NCBI GenBank assembly: GCA_030765045.1
Contig: CM060964.1
Coordinates: forward strand, 153,657,990-153,721,989
Source: Tenodera sinensis
Lineage: Eukaryota; Arthropoda; Insecta; Mantodea; Mantidae
Length of the DNA: 64,000 nt
Direction: 5' to 3'
Made by a program: the position numbers and the translations under genes. This document shows, in pieces, positions 45,480-57,523 of this stretch. How positions within the stretch are numbered: the first letter of the stretch is position 1; the number at the start of each line of letters is the position of its first letter. A model generated the notes under the pieces. The model was given only the letters and a program-made list of their open reading frames with translations, was not told where the DNA came from and made no database searches.

Positions 45480-47840
45480 AACATACTATTTCTTACATAC
45501 TAAGTTGCTTCTTCTGTTCTTTCTGTTGGCGTATTTCTCAGTTATGACATCAAGAAAAGGCTGCTTCCTCTCTAGGTCATTCAGCAAGCGCTTGTGGATG
45601 GAGATGTTGGCTAGAGATGTTAGTCTTTCCTGGGTCATAGAGCTCCTCAAATAATCTATGTGCTTGAGAGCAGAAAAGCTTCTCTCCACTGAAACGCTCG
45701 CTGATGGCAGTGCTACGACAAGTGAAAAAAGTTTGTACACATATCGGAAATATGTTACTGTTTTCTTTGACCAGCTCAATGTTTGTGTAATGGGAATATT
45801 ATGCTGGTACTCTTCATTTCCATAAAAAAATATCAAGTTCCATTTTCAAATGCCTTATTTTAAATAAGTTTGGATGTTTCCTGAAGAGTGGTGAGAGCAT
45901 CAATGGGGAAAACAGTTGAATGCTGCAGGAACCTCAAAGAGTCAGTGAGAGCACAAAACTGAAGTTTTCCAAGGTCTTGGAATCTAATGGTAATTTTTGC
46001 CAAGATCAAATCCAATATTTCAAAATACAACAATTTGTACTTCTGGAAAAGTTCTTCTTTGGACAGTTTAGCATATTCTCACCCTGAAAGGCCCCCTTTG
46101 TTTAGCTGTTTCAAAAAAAAAAATTACGTAAACTTCATCCAATCTTTTTCTTTGAAGTATATGATAACTGTTTTCTATTTGCTTCTGACAGAAAACTATG
46201 TCAAGAGATTTTTTGAAGAATATCAAGCAGAATACTGGTAACTGAAGTTTTCCAAGGTCTTGGAATCTAATGGTAATTTTTGCCAAGATCAAATCCAATA
46301 TTTCAAAATACAACAATTTGTACTTCTGGAAAAGTTCTTCTTTGGACAGTTTAGCATATTCTCACCCTGAAAGCCCCCCTTTGTTTAGCTGTTTCAAAAA
46401 AAAATTATGTAAACTTCATCCAATCTTTTTCTTTGAAGTATATGATAACTGTTTTCTATTTGCTTCTGACAGAAAACTATGTCAAGAGATTTTTTGAAGA
46501 ACATCAAGCAGAATACTGGTAACCTGAAAGATCTCATTAAAAACAATGACCATAAACGCAAATTCAAAATCATTCAGATTATTTAGAAAACCATTTGAAA
46601 GCTGAATTGCTGTCTGGTTAGACTCAAAATTGTCTGCTATCTCCTGAAAAAGCTTACTGAGATCATTCCAGTTTTCTTCAACCACTTTAAGCAATTTTTA
46701 ATATGAACTCCATCGGGTGTTCGTTGCAGTAGGTACACGCCGCCCTAAAAGGGTGTCTAGGGCATAGCTTCTCTTGGCAAAGCTATGAAAAAATTAATGG
46801 ATTCCAACAATATCAGCAAAAAAGGATGCAGTATTGAGAAATTTCATTCATTGTGCTTTGTATGACTAAATTCAGCTACGGGCTGAACAATAAACAAAGA
46901 CTGCCTCAGATGCAAAATCCTTTACCTATTTTTGCAAACTATTTAACTGTCCAGACATGACACTGGTGCCTTCATAGCATTGTACCTGTCCTATAAGTTT
47001 TGACTGATAGTCATATGATCCCAACACTGAATTAAGCAAGACAAACAATGTTTCTGATGTTCACTTCATCTTACATTTTCATTGTACTGAGCAACATACA
47101 ACCGGTTGTTTTCCTTCAAAGCATCTGCAATGATATTTTGATCCTTTTTGAGTTGCATCAATTGGAATGCGCACTTGAGATGTCCAGCAGAGTCGGAATG
47201 TTTATGTAATGACCGATTAATGTTTAAAATGTCACAAAAACCAGCACTGTTCCACACTGTTTTACACCAAGTAATAAGTAAGACCAACAAAGCAGTTTTT
47301 CTGCATAACTACTGCACAGCCACTCATATTCACTGTACCATGAACCTTTAAAATGCTTTTTGTAACATTTCACAACTTTTTGTTCCATTTTTTGTGCCAG
47401 TAAATGAAGAATAGGAATTGGTCTTCTTGTTAGTAGCACATCCAGTCCACCACGAAAATGGTGTGTGTAATATACTACACATATTTTGTGGATTCATTTC
47501 TCTACTAACTTGAACTAAACAAAGCAGAAGTTGTAGCGAAGCTAACTTCAGTAAAATTAATGAACACAACGGGCAACTAGAGTACACAACCACTTTACCC
47601 GAACAGTAGTTTTACATTGCTTAGTTAATTACAACTTGTTGGTAATGCCAAAAGGAATACCCCTAAGAGAGGGGGTGAATTCGCTTGCCTTTTACGAGGG
47701 CAATAAACAGATAGAATAGCCTCTACAAGGGACTGAAGTTCATTAAATCCCTGTACTGAGTAGCTGCACTTTACCCTCACAGCAGGTCTATTTAGCAACA
47801 CATGGAACCTCATATTCTGTTTTGTTGTCATGGCAGCCAG
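45480..47840 (-). pseudogene. hAT transposase remnant, ZMYM1-like lineage
   Basis: Reading on the - strand from 47840, pieces appear in family order: CSYSVQGFNELQSLVEAILSVY; SAGHLKCAFQLMQLKKDQNIIADALKENNRLYVAQYNENVR (about 47230-47066); CYEGTSVMSGQLNSLQK (about 46960); ALDTLLGRRVPTATNTRWSSY (about 46740); LSNGFLNNLNDFEFAF. The dimerisation domain closes the series, with LFSLVVALPSASVSVERSFSALKHI...TQERLTSLANISIHKRLL (45770-45540). The final 116-codon frame is intact. Upstream frames have many stops. A 280-bp tandem duplication lies within. The order matches hAT-derived ZMYM1-type proteins. Ends and 8-bp duplication were not found. Confidence 0.85.
45957..46520. repeat. Tandem duplication, ~282-bp unit, 2 copies
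   Basis: Copy 1 (45957-46239) and copy 2 (46240-46520) are nearly identical. They differ in an A-run length, GGCCCCC/GCCCCCC and one or two bases (tatcaag/acatcaag). Both lie in the hAT remnant, so part of its coding remnant is present twice. Confidence 0.93.
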
Positions 47841-48699
47841 ATATAAACATGCAATTGTATATCCGCTGACAGAAATAGCTGCATCTTTTGTCCCACAAAG
47901 TTAATGCCCTCTTCAAAGCTAAAGTGTCAGCCAAGGCAGGTAGCTGGTAGCTTTTACCCATCCTTTAAGCTACCCTCACAGATATATTCCCAAGTGGTTG
48001 TGGATATTTAAGTGTACAACAAATTAAACATCTATATCATATTTAATACAACTATAACTGGGGAAGTGGAGCTTTATTAGCTTCACCTGAATAGCCGCCA
48101 CTGGCACCAGCTTGCAAAATGCTCATTAGACCCAAGAGTTTAAAAATGCAACTAATAATTTCTCATAACTTATATGGGAGAAAATATATTTTAGAGTGCA
48201 ATACTCCTAGATTTATCATCATGAAACTGTAGCAGGTGATGCATTTCAATGTAATTCATTGTGCAAAATCAGTATGGTGTCCTTCAGTATATTCAATACA
48301 AAACCTGGATTATTACTTACAGTATGCTGAATGACATAACATGAGTGTGTGCTTAATAGATACCTTCTGTGCTGCATCTTTGTATAGATACATGTTTTTA
48401 GGGGGAGGGAGGGAAGCATGTCTCAAAAGGAGTGCAATTGGATGTAGAACCAACAACTGTTATCTTTTGAGTGTTGATGTATAGTAATTATCTCTACCTT
48501 TCATATTGGATTATTCAGCGATAAACAGTGTATCTTTTTAATACACAACTTGTCATTTTAGACTTCCTGAAGCAGTCTTCAATGCTCACCACTGTACATG
48601 CTAAAATTAATAAATTATTTGCCTGCATGACCCTAGTGCATTTTATTTTTACCAGAATTGGAATAATGATAGCATCACATGTGGTAGTAAACTGCTGCC
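47841..48699. other. Intron, nothing recognised
   Basis: No gene or bounded repeat recognised. Confidence 0.4.
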
Positions 48700-48870
48700 A
48701 GTTCATTAAGCCAAATTGTTTGGGCACAATTTCACCAAGCAAAGAAAGAGAAATGACTGGAAAAGGAATTTGTAGCTCGTCGAGTGTTATGCATCTGTTT
48801 TGCATGATTTTGTTCTTCACTTGATTCTTCAAATCATCTGTGATGAGTGGCTGATGTCAGGGTATATTTT
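48700..48870 (-). pseudogene. Possible mariner helix-turn-helix fragment
   Basis: The - strand frame reads ITDDLKNQVKNKIMQNRCITLDELQIPFPVISLSLLGEIV, which resembles the second DNA-binding half of mariner transposases (the ENRRITLDEL region). The catalytic part does not follow. Short and isolated, so moderate doubt. Confidence 0.42.
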
Positions 48871-50285
48871 TATCATGCACATTTGTTCATTCATTGAGGA
48901 ACATTTCACACCATTTTCTCACAATTTCTTTCATTCATTACTGTATCACCATACATTTCTTTTAGTTATATTTCTGGGGGTTTCAACTTCCAGGAATGAA
49001 AAACTGAAACAGCTGACACTCAGTGGAACTTTGTGTCGTGCAGTAATCAGTTCACAGTAACCTGTTTCAACTGACATTCACAAGATACTCAGAAAAGGTG
49101 TCCAAGAAACCATTCAACCTGGATAATAGTGATTGCACAACAAGAAAGTGCATTACTTCTTGTACACCCTTGTATTTTGAAATGTTAATTCTCCACTCTT
49201 CTGTTGAGAATACTGTTGCAAAAGAAACAAAACAAAAAGCCATTTAACTAATGTGAATTATAAAGAACGAGCATTTTCACATGAAATATATCAGTAGCAT
49301 ACACTTGGATTAGTTACATAGTATTTCACTCCCATTTGAGTCATTCCATGTCAAATCGCACAAAATTTGACCTTCATGTCTCCGATTTCATTAATATTAA
49401 ATTTACGTGTTCTGTGAATGAAAAAATGATACCCCTATTCTTTTATTTGTCTGTAAATTAATTATTTTGGTAAATACAAAGCATTAAATTTTCAGATATT
49501 TCTCGCACACCATTCTACATAAACATAAATATCTCTGGTATTATTTTTCAGATAAATATGATCTGTAGCTCATTTGAACATTGAAATGTGAACTTTATTT
49601 ATGTGTTAAACAAAAGCAATTGGCTTGATGTTTCCTATTTTTACAAGGCCATTAACATTACAAACATCATTAACAATACTTACTCTTAACTAAAAATTTC
49701 CGGGAAAATTTTTAAAACATAGCTTGATGATGCCATGTAATCCTAGAAAAAGTTCAGATGGGAATTCCAAATACATGCAGAGAAATTAAATAACTTACCA
49801 AGCCGTGCAGACTGGAGTAACCCTGCTTTCATGGCCAGAAGGTATACACACCGCATGCAACTGATTGCATCTCATGTGTTGCACTTCCATCAAGGTCAAA
49901 CTGTTAGCATAAACACTGAAATGGATTATTCCACGTCAAATCGAACACTTCTGAAACTTAACCTACTATTTTCTCCAATTTTTTTAATCTTATCAATAGA
50001 TGAGACTAAATAATCTGTATGTTTTCTTTTTGGTGTGACAAGCTTATTTTGCACTTTATTAATATTATTTTTACGGTATATTCGCATACTGTATTATATA
50101 AAAATCATTATACTGAATATTATTTGAAGTTTAGAATTTTCGTGGTTGCAGCAGTCTAAAGTAAAAAAAAATTGCAGTTTTGCATGCCATTGTTTTAGGT
50201 TCACTCAAAATATAAAATAGGCCCCTTTTAGGGGGTAGTATTTTTCAAATATATTTTAATTACTAAACGCTGAATAAAACTCAGA
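48871..50285. other. Intron with dispersed ATTCCATGTCAAATC motif
   Basis: AT-rich. Two related motifs, gagtcattccatgtcaaatc (49338) and ggattattccacgtcaaatc (49921), lie about 580 bp apart in direct orientation and may mark an unrecognised repeat. Confidence 0.4.
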
Positions 50286-50470
50286 AACCTATTGTAAGCT
50301 TAATGGTTAGAGCAGCTACATGGCAAGCAAAAGATCTGTGGTTCAAATCCCAGCTGTGACATTGAGTTTTTCAGTTCCAATTCTACATCTCAAACATTGC
50401 CCACACACGGCTTGTGTGATTAAAAACACCAGCTTACAGTTTGTTGGCATAAATAAATAATAATAATTAC
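50286..50470 (+). mobile_element. tRNA-derived SINE, family A, copy 2
   Basis: A diverged head (B box GGTTCAAATCCCAGC) is followed by the family A body (CCCACACACGGCTTGTGTG, TTGTTGGCATAAATAAATAA). It ends in an AAAT/AAT-rich tail. Confidence 0.72.
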
Positions 50471-50589
50471 CATTTAAAGGTTATTTAGCCCCAGGACATA
50501 GTACTTATGATATTAAGTCACACTTGGTGTATTTGTCTCTGATGTAAGACTCCCTTTGTGGTCTACCGGAAGAAATACGAATCAGTTAG

Positions 50590-50725
50590 ATAATTCAATG
50601 TCGTTCTGGCAGGTTGTCACAGTAGCTTAATGCTCAAAGTGACCGCATGGCAAGCGGAAGGTCTGTGGTTCAAATCCCAGCTGTGGCATTGAATTTTTCA
50701 ATTTCGATTCTACCTCTCTTGTTAT
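50590..50725 (+). mobile_element. tRNA-derived SINE, family A, copy 3 (3'-truncated)
   Basis: The head TTCTGGCAGGTTGTCACAG with B box GGTTCAAATCCCAGC and the first part of the body (TGTGGCATTGAATTTTTCA) are present. The CACACGGCTTGTGTG body and tail are missing. Confidence 0.72.
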
Positions 50726-51408
50726 TATATTGTTTAATAATTATTATATTTGTATTTTTGTAGCAGAATTTTGTTCGACTTGTACCGTCGTTGGCAATAG
50801 TGTCTTTGTCTCACAATGCATCATCTTGTGTACTAAGATTTCCATCAACTGATTAGTGTGATACACAGAGAATATGGAAAGTGGATGGGGAACAGAACCA
50901 ATTAGAAATAAGTAAGCAGTCCCCATAATATGGCTAGGTGTCAAAAGAAAGGTTCTGTAAATATTGTCATCTTAAACTTGTGCATACAGCAAAGTTTGTG
51001 TTTCCATGGTACTACCCATTTAGCTATTTCTATATGATATTTAGGTGTATCAACATCTAGCATGTAACTGATGACCTTACTAGTATTGCGCCACTCAAAT
51101 GCTATTACTAAATAACATTAAGCAAGTTGAAAGATAACCTTTCAGATGATAATTGTGTACATTAAGTACTGAGAACGGATATTGAGAGTCAAGTGTCTTC
51201 TTTTTTGTCACTGTTTAAAGTTTCTTTTTCTCCATTTATTCTTAGGATAAAACATAGGAAGATTGAAATAAAAGGGTTTAAACACTTTCATTTGGTTGGT
51301 GGTTGTTAACTTATGGTAATGGTTAGTGATGTATATTATAGTTTCATAAATGTTGCAGCTGCAGTGATATAAGAAGTGTTTGAAGATTTAAGTAAATGTG
51401 TGTTTTAG
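50726..51408. other. Intron up to the exon 3 acceptor
   Basis: AT-rich, ending in acceptor TGTGTTTTAG at 51399-51408. No recognised element. Confidence 0.6.
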
Positions 51409-51586
51409 GTATAGAGTTCCTCAAAGAGAAATGGATAGACGTGGTGGAGACAGAACAGCTCCTCTTCGTACTCCTACAATGGCTGGTGGACTTTTCTCTA
51501 TAGATAGAGAATACTTTTATGAAATTGGTGCTTATGATGAAGGAATGGATATATGGGGTGGAGAAAATTTAGAAATGTCTTTCAGG
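51409..51586 (+). CDS. Pgant5: GalNAc-transferase exon (Gal/GalNAc-T motif)
   Basis: It encodes YRVPQREMDRRGGDRTAPL, RTPTMAGGLFSIDREYFYEI and GAYDEGMDIWGGENLEMSFR. The last block contains WGGENLE, the motif shared with the beta-4-galactosyltransferase family that helps bind UDP-sugar and acceptor. PTMAGGLFSI is typical of all GalNAc-Ts. The first base completes the split Trp codon from 45372. The exon ends at a codon boundary (AGG) before donor GTAAGC. Length 178 bp, consistent with the phases. No stop or frameshift. Confidence 0.95.
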
Positions 51587-52737
51587 GTAAGCTTTTGGTT
51601 TTAATCATCACTTGCATCCAATTCTTTTACAGTAAACCATATGTTGTAAACCACTACCTCACCCCTTCCATTCACCAGCTTGAAAGATCATAAGAATTGA
51701 TATGTTGCAAATGATGCAAGGAAATATAATATACTAGCAACTGATAGTAACACACAGCGAAGTGAATTCATAGCAACTAAATAAGGATCATTCAAAATTC
51801 CCCATTGTTCATAAGCCAAACATTCAAATTTCAGGGCATGCTTTGAATGCATAACAATGAAAAGGTTTCCCTCAAATATTTAATTCTATAAGCTTTTCTG
51901 GTAGCTTTTAGCAGTATTTATTAAGTTGTGGTATTGCCTTAAATAAAAGGCCTCTGCAGAATTTTTGATTTGCTTGCATTTAATTTGCCTCATATATTCT
52001 GTGAATATTATCTCCATTCTTCCTCCCCCATGTTTACTATTTTAGTTGTTCCAGTCATATACTACTTGCATTTATACTTTTTAATTTATTTACTGGAGCC
52101 AGTGTGATGATTTCACTGAAACTCTAGTGGAGTTTGTCTGTCTTTGGCTTAAGGCTTTGACATGTTTATTTATTTTAGATTTTTTAATATAGGGATCCTG
52201 TTGAAAATATATTTGGAAGCTATTTGTTTCTGCTATATAGGTTATATCCTGATAGTCATGTTCATTTGTTTTCTTGTTCAGTGACCATTTAGATACTAAT
52301 GAATTTAAAGTGACCTATTTTTGGTGCTATTGGCTTTTAACTGCTGCCCTTGATGTAGTTATTGGTATATGAATCTTTCCTATGAATTTTCTGTAGGTAT
52401 GCCAAGTTCCAGATTAAATTATTTATTAATTAATGATCATTTAAAAAATGTAGATATGTGTGTAACTGTTCAGCTTTGCAGGTTGTCTCCAGAGATTTTA
52501 ATAACTTAACATAATGCCAAACAAGGTGCTGATTGTAACTGGCATACCTTTGCGGCATAAAATTTGAGAGGCCAGTTTTGCGTTACTTGCCAGAAAATGA
52601 CATTGTTTATATCCTTATGCACCATTAAATGCTCAGATTATTTCCATACTTAAACTGTCCCTGAGTATCATTGTTTCACTTTAATGGATGACAGTTAACA
52701 TCAAAAGATATCAGCTTATGTGCTGGCACCATATGTT
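51587..52737. other. Intron, nothing recognised
   Basis: AT-rich, no recognised element. Confidence 0.5.
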
Positions 52738-52985
52738 GTTGTTTGTAGTGTTTAACGCCTGCTTTTACTACTACGGCACCGCAGGCAGTGACACTGATGA
52801 TACATGGAATGAAGATGGAGCACCGGTGGAATGAGATGGCGGGGGAAACCGGAGTACCCGGAGAAAACCCTCCCTGACGCCGCTTCGTCCACCACGAATA
52901 CCACATGCGGGTCCCTGGGATCGAACCCGGGCCGCCTAGGTGGTAGGCGAGCACGCTAACCGCTCGGCCACAGCACTGCCGCACC
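52738..52985 (-). mobile_element. tRNA-derived SINE, family C, copy 2
   Basis: On the - strand the tRNA-like head reads GTGGCCGAGCGGTTAGCG (A-box region, about 52955-52972), CTACCACCTAGGC, and B box GGTTCGATCCCAGGG. The body matches the copy at 22490-22715 and ends near GTTTAACGCC / TTGTTTGTAGTG at 52735-52755. This copy has the best-preserved tRNA head of the family. Confidence 0.85.
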
Positions 52986-53369
52986 ATATGTTGGGTTCCA
53001 TATTCAGCGACAAGTTTATTTTACTTGCAGTGGAAAATCTGCAGAAGATCCATCATACAAATGGCTGTCACCTATCAGAGTGAAGCAGTGATGAACAGTA
53101 ATTCTTTACAGTTCAGATATTTTCAATGATTTTGACAAGAATGAGCAATTTCTTATGTGTGCAAATGAATTTTCTCGTAAGATTTTCGTTCATGCAGTTG
53201 CTCATAATTAAATGAACAGTATAACTTGGGGGCAAATGTTCATAACCTTAAAATTTACTGAAAATTATCAATAAAGTGCCTTTCTGCTAATAATAGCAGA
53301 AAACTGCTGTAAAACATTATGCAAGCCAATCTCATTTAATTGTGAAGGTTTTTATACACATTATTTAAA
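52986..53369. other. Intron, nothing recognised
   Basis: AT-rich, no recognised element. Confidence 0.45.
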
Positions 53370-53971
53370 AGAAACAAAGCACTAGGAAAAGATGGTATAC
53401 CAGCCGTGGGATGAGGACCTAGTTAAGGTATTAACATCTTCGTTTAATTCAATGAAAATTGTTACATGCCAGAAAACTGGAGAAAAGCAGCTGTAAAGCC
53501 AGTCTATAAGGGAGAAGGGGATATGGATGAACCTAACAACTACTGGGCCGTGGTGCTGTTGTCCAATGTGGGGAAAATTTATAAAGCAATATTGGGAGAC
53601 AGGTTGCAAGAATGGGTAGAGGAATATAAAATTCTTTCTGAATTTCCAATTGGTTTTAGGAAAGGAAGGCAATGTATTTACTATAAAGACTAATGGATAA
53701 ATACTTAAATAAAAAAGGTAAGTTCTATACGGCTTTAATTGATTTTGAATAGAAATGAAATTGCTATGGTACAAATTATCACTGTAAGGGGTGAGCAACC
53801 ATACGGTGACCATCCTAAAGGGATTTTATAAGGAGAATGCTTTTTGTATAAAATACAGTGAATGGGGCATTAACCATAAAATTACACCAAGAAAAAGGAT
53901 TAAGGATAGGTTGCAAATTGAGCCCAATTAAATATAAATTGTTCATGGATATACTTAAAAATAAAAATAAA

Positions 53972-54055
<84 letters not shown>

Positions 54056-55200
54056 TCATCATCTCTTGCTGGCAATAATGTGCAAATACCTGGTCTGCTT
54101 TTACGGATGATTTAGTAATAGGTTCTGTTACCATAAATGGCTTAAAATTGTCCTTACAAGAAATAGACCAATATTGTTTAGAATGGGGTTTGAATGTAAC
54201 TGTAAAAACAACCAAATTATAATATTTAAGAAAGGAACTAAACTAAGTAAACATTAAGTGGATGAAGGCAGGTATAGAATAAAAAGTAGTTCATGGCTGC
54301 ATATCTAGGAATAATGGAGGCAAATGGGAGAAGCAAAAGAAATCAGCACTAGTAAAAGGAAAAGCAGCAATGATGTCGGTGAGAGCATTTCTATACAAAA
54401 TGCTAGAGATGGAGGTGAAATGGGTGGAAAGGGTGTATAAGTCAGTTATCAAGGTCCAAGTGCTATACAGTATCAAAATATGGGGACTTGAAAATTAATG
54501 GGAAGTTGTTGATTATGTACATAGGATGTTTTGCAAGGAAATTCTGGGGTTGCCAATAACAAATGAAGTTGCTCTAATTTAAATGGGTAGAGTAGCAAGA
54601 AAAGGATTAGTTATAGAGAGAGCTATAAAATACTAGAATAGGATTCTGAACTTTGATGACAAATGTGTTGAAACAATGCTTAAAAGAATCAAGCTTGCAA
54701 AATACAAGTTGGGCATGCATTTACAAAAGAGCTTAGAAAATAATGATTTAGGTCATATTTGGAAGAAAAGAGAAATAATTATAAAGTTTTTGAAGGGAAA
54801 CCAGAAAAAGATTTGAAGATGTAGAGTTACAAAAATTATTCAGCAATTATCAGAAAATAGGCCACTCATGTTCTATGTTTCGATGAAATAGTTGGGAAAG
54901 AGATGAAAGAAAGGGGATAACATGGTTAAGAGTAGGAGTTTGGAGGTTAAGAGGACAACACAATGGATACCCACAAGGTCAGTACCCACTATGTGGAAGA
55001 AAAGAAGATGTAGAATGTATACTTTTTGAATGTAGGGAAACTGAGACGTTTAAAAAGGGATCTATTTGGTCAAAAATTAAGAGTAAAATGGATTTAAATA
55101 AAATTTTAGGCAAAAATTACAAGAATGTAGGGCAATTTCTAGAGAAAGTTAAAAATAAATGGAAATGGACTGTTAAAAGAGAAACAGAACAATAATATAC
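53370..55200 (+). pseudogene. LINE family C, decayed copy
   Basis: Homologous to the intact LINE at 59225-61754, in the same order. The recognisable blocks are LGKDGIP-like at 53375; MPENWRKAAVKPVYKGEGDMDEPNNYW (53466); ILSEFPIGFRKGRQ; GLRIGCKLSPIKYKLFMDIL (53880-53955); an (AAT)n expansion; NNVQIPGLL then a damaged YADD block (about 54075-54115); KWVERVYKSVIKVQVLYSIKIWG (about 54420-54485); and a C-terminal CPLCGRKEDVECILFEC zinc motif (about 54980-55035). Stops and frameshifts are numerous. It is much older than the 59-kb copy. Confidence 0.88.
53972..54055. repeat. (AAT)n microsatellite inside LINE C
   Basis: About 84 bp of AAT repeat sits between the coding segments that correspond to LFIDDIIDKI and KEIPGLL of the intact copy. 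It replaces that linker. Confidence 0.96.
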
Positions 55201-55659
55201 AGGCATGTACACAAGAAATTAGTAGTACTAAGTACTACAATATGTTTGTAACCTATAATAGACTACTCATTGGAACAATGGCTTGGGCCAAATACCAATG
55301 GACAGTCCAACAACAAAAATGGACTCATATCTGGAATGCCAAATTTGTATAACAAGGAAAATACTTGGGCTCGAACAAACATATCTGTATGAAAGTTTGG
55401 TTACAGGATATTACATACCTCTCAATGTGTTGGTGGGTGTCGTTTTTCTGCAAAACTCCGCAATCATGCTCTAGATATCACTGTAGATGCCATTGTAGAA
55501 GCCATACACTATGCAGATATCTTAACTATAAATATAAATGGGGACTTACAATAAAATGCTCACAGCAATATGAATGACTGCAAAACGCACAGTGAAGAAA
55601 AGCAAGTTGATCGCATGTCATATTTGCATATTCTATAAGATCAGTGTTGAACGTCATGT
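55201..55659. other. Intron, nothing recognised
   Basis: Two small + frames (55283-55577) carry no recognised domain. Confidence 0.4.
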
Positions 55660-57066
55660 CAACTACTAATTACCTTTGAAGTTGTCCACTGGTTCACCAA
55701 TACTGTAGGCAGCATTCTGCCATGCATAACGAAGCATTGGTTTATACAGTCCCACAGATAACTGATTGTAAATGACAGAATGCAAATTCATGATAGAGAA
55801 TCTGTCGTGCAATTTTGGCTGCATGTTACTGGAACGTAGTTTAATAAAGTCTGTTATTCTCTTGGCATATATTTTATATTGCTTGAAGAAATACACATCC
55901 AGAGGTTGTGCATATTTTGTAGTTTTAGGTGGAATGATTTTTAAATCTACATCTTTCCCTCAAGATGCTTCCAGTAGTACTTGTTCATCCTTATGTCCAG
56001 AGTCACAAAGTACTAATGGCTTTCTCAACAAATTTAGATTCAAAACTAACAAAAAAAATGTCTTCAGATGCTGTTTTGTAATCTTCCCACTCACACTTGC
56101 ATCTACAAAGATATTTGGAGGGCACCGATTTTCTATTTCCCTTGACACACAGGGTTCAAACTTTCCACTAGGTTCTTGAAAGCAAATATAGAGTTTGTCT
56201 GCCAATCGTCCTTCCATTGCTATAGCAACATCAATTGTGAAACTATGTGTTGCACTGTTAACTGATTGCAACATCGACAGTGTTTCTCTCCCCTTACATG
56301 GATAACGTTCTTTCAGAAGAAAGCTCATAGTTGAACTGACTCTGATCATAGATCCATACAGAATTAATTTTGATTTTTTCTGTCGTGATATGCTTATTGA
56401 CGTCAGCAACGAATGTTTGAGCTCTTTGAATTAGCTCTTGTTCGACATCCTTATCTTTTCGTGCTTGGCGCATAGTGATATAGTGTGATGTTATCCTAAA
56501 CTCCTTTTTAAAATTATTAATAAACCCTAGTGAAGCTTTAAATTTTGTACACCCAAGATTTTTGGCTACGTTCAATGCTCAATGTTGTAAATGCCAATAA
56601 TGAATGGCAGAACCGCATTCTCGCACTTCATCAAATTTCACCATTACACGCTCCTTGATGATCTTGAACGGTAGTGTACGATTTCCTTCTCTTTTCTTCG
56701 CCATGTAGTCAAGTATGTTTTTAACATTGCTTTTAGCCTTCAGTTTAGGGTACTTTTTCAGAAGCTTGTCTAATGTGTTGAAACCTCTTACGTGATAATC
56801 ATTGTATATGTCCTTTAGTGTGTTGTCCTCAAGCGCTGTGATGATACTTGTGACTTTAACCTTCTTATCAGGTGAGGGTTGGAATTCACTTTCACTGCTT
56901 CCATCGCCTCTTCCTGAACTTCCTGTATCGCTACAGCTTGCATTGAGTTGTTTGTCATTATCATACTAGCAACATAATTATGTGTTAGTGTTAAAACAGT
57001 ATCTGTTTCTAACTTATGCTCATATTTCTGCACTATAAAAGAGCAGAAAACATGCAAATGATTCAT
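55660..57066 (-). pseudogene. pogo-like transposase, - strand copy
   Basis: Read from 57066 down, an N-terminal part (SNPHLIRRLKSQ) is followed by a CENPB-type DNA-binding region (GCTKFKASLGFINNFKKEFRITSHYIT, about 56560-56480). The DDE_1 domain comes next: VWIYDQSQFNYELSSERTLS (first Asp, about 56360), LADKLYICFQEPSGKFEP, LVLCDSGH (second Asp, about 56010-55990), then KIIPPKTTKYAQPLDVYFFKQYK (third Asp, about 55880-55930). The tail is LHSVIYNQLSVGLYKPMLRYAWQ. The residue order matches the + strand copy at 25.7-28.8 kb. Frame breaks near 56290, 55950 and 56575 make it non-functional. It is the better-preserved of the two. Confidence 0.85.
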
Positions 57067-57389
57067 CCCCTACTCCAATTCCATCTTCACGAAGAACAGT
57101 TCTTCATAACTTCATCTCAACCAATTGCAATACATTAGCAGGATTGATTACCAATCGCCTACCCATCTAACACTTCACTACACAAAGAACTTCACAAAAC
57201 ACAACACTGCACCGTCCCTACTGGTCTCGACTGGCATACTGGCAGGTCAATGTCCTATGAGGCAAGGTGCACTCAGAGGCCTCTTACAGACAACTGCAGA
57301 GTTTTGCAGATGTATGAGTATCTAGTGCAATAAGGGACCTTTAAATTATCTCACACCAGTTTTGGTGTATACGTGTTTGTTCGAGCACA
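57067..57389. other. Intron, nothing recognised
   Basis: Contains aataagggacctttaaatt at about 57329, reminiscent of the pogo-like terminal repeat (AGGGACACCTTT) but facing the wrong way to be this copy's own end. Confidence 0.35.
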
Positions 57390-57523
57390 AGTACTTTCCT
57401 TGTAAGTCCTACACGGCACAGCCCCTTGTTTACACCAGCAGCAACAAATTGTCAAAAGTTCCAAACCTTAATATTACTAAGCCATTTGATCAATCAAAAC
57501 ACTGTGCCATGTAGGACTTAGAT
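57390..57523. repeat. Short inverted-repeat (MITE-like) hairpin
   Basis: TAAGTCCTACACGGCACAG (about 57391-57409) pairs with CTGTGCCATGTAGGACTTA (about 57504-57522, inverted) with one or two mismatches, enclosing about 95 bp. It could be a small MITE. No target duplication was identified. Confidence 0.5.

Noticed and set aside
52890..52975. Candidate tRNA gene on the - strand
   Set aside because: A and B boxes are excellent, but the sequence continues into the SINE C body also present at 22490, and acceptor-stem pairing is not evident.
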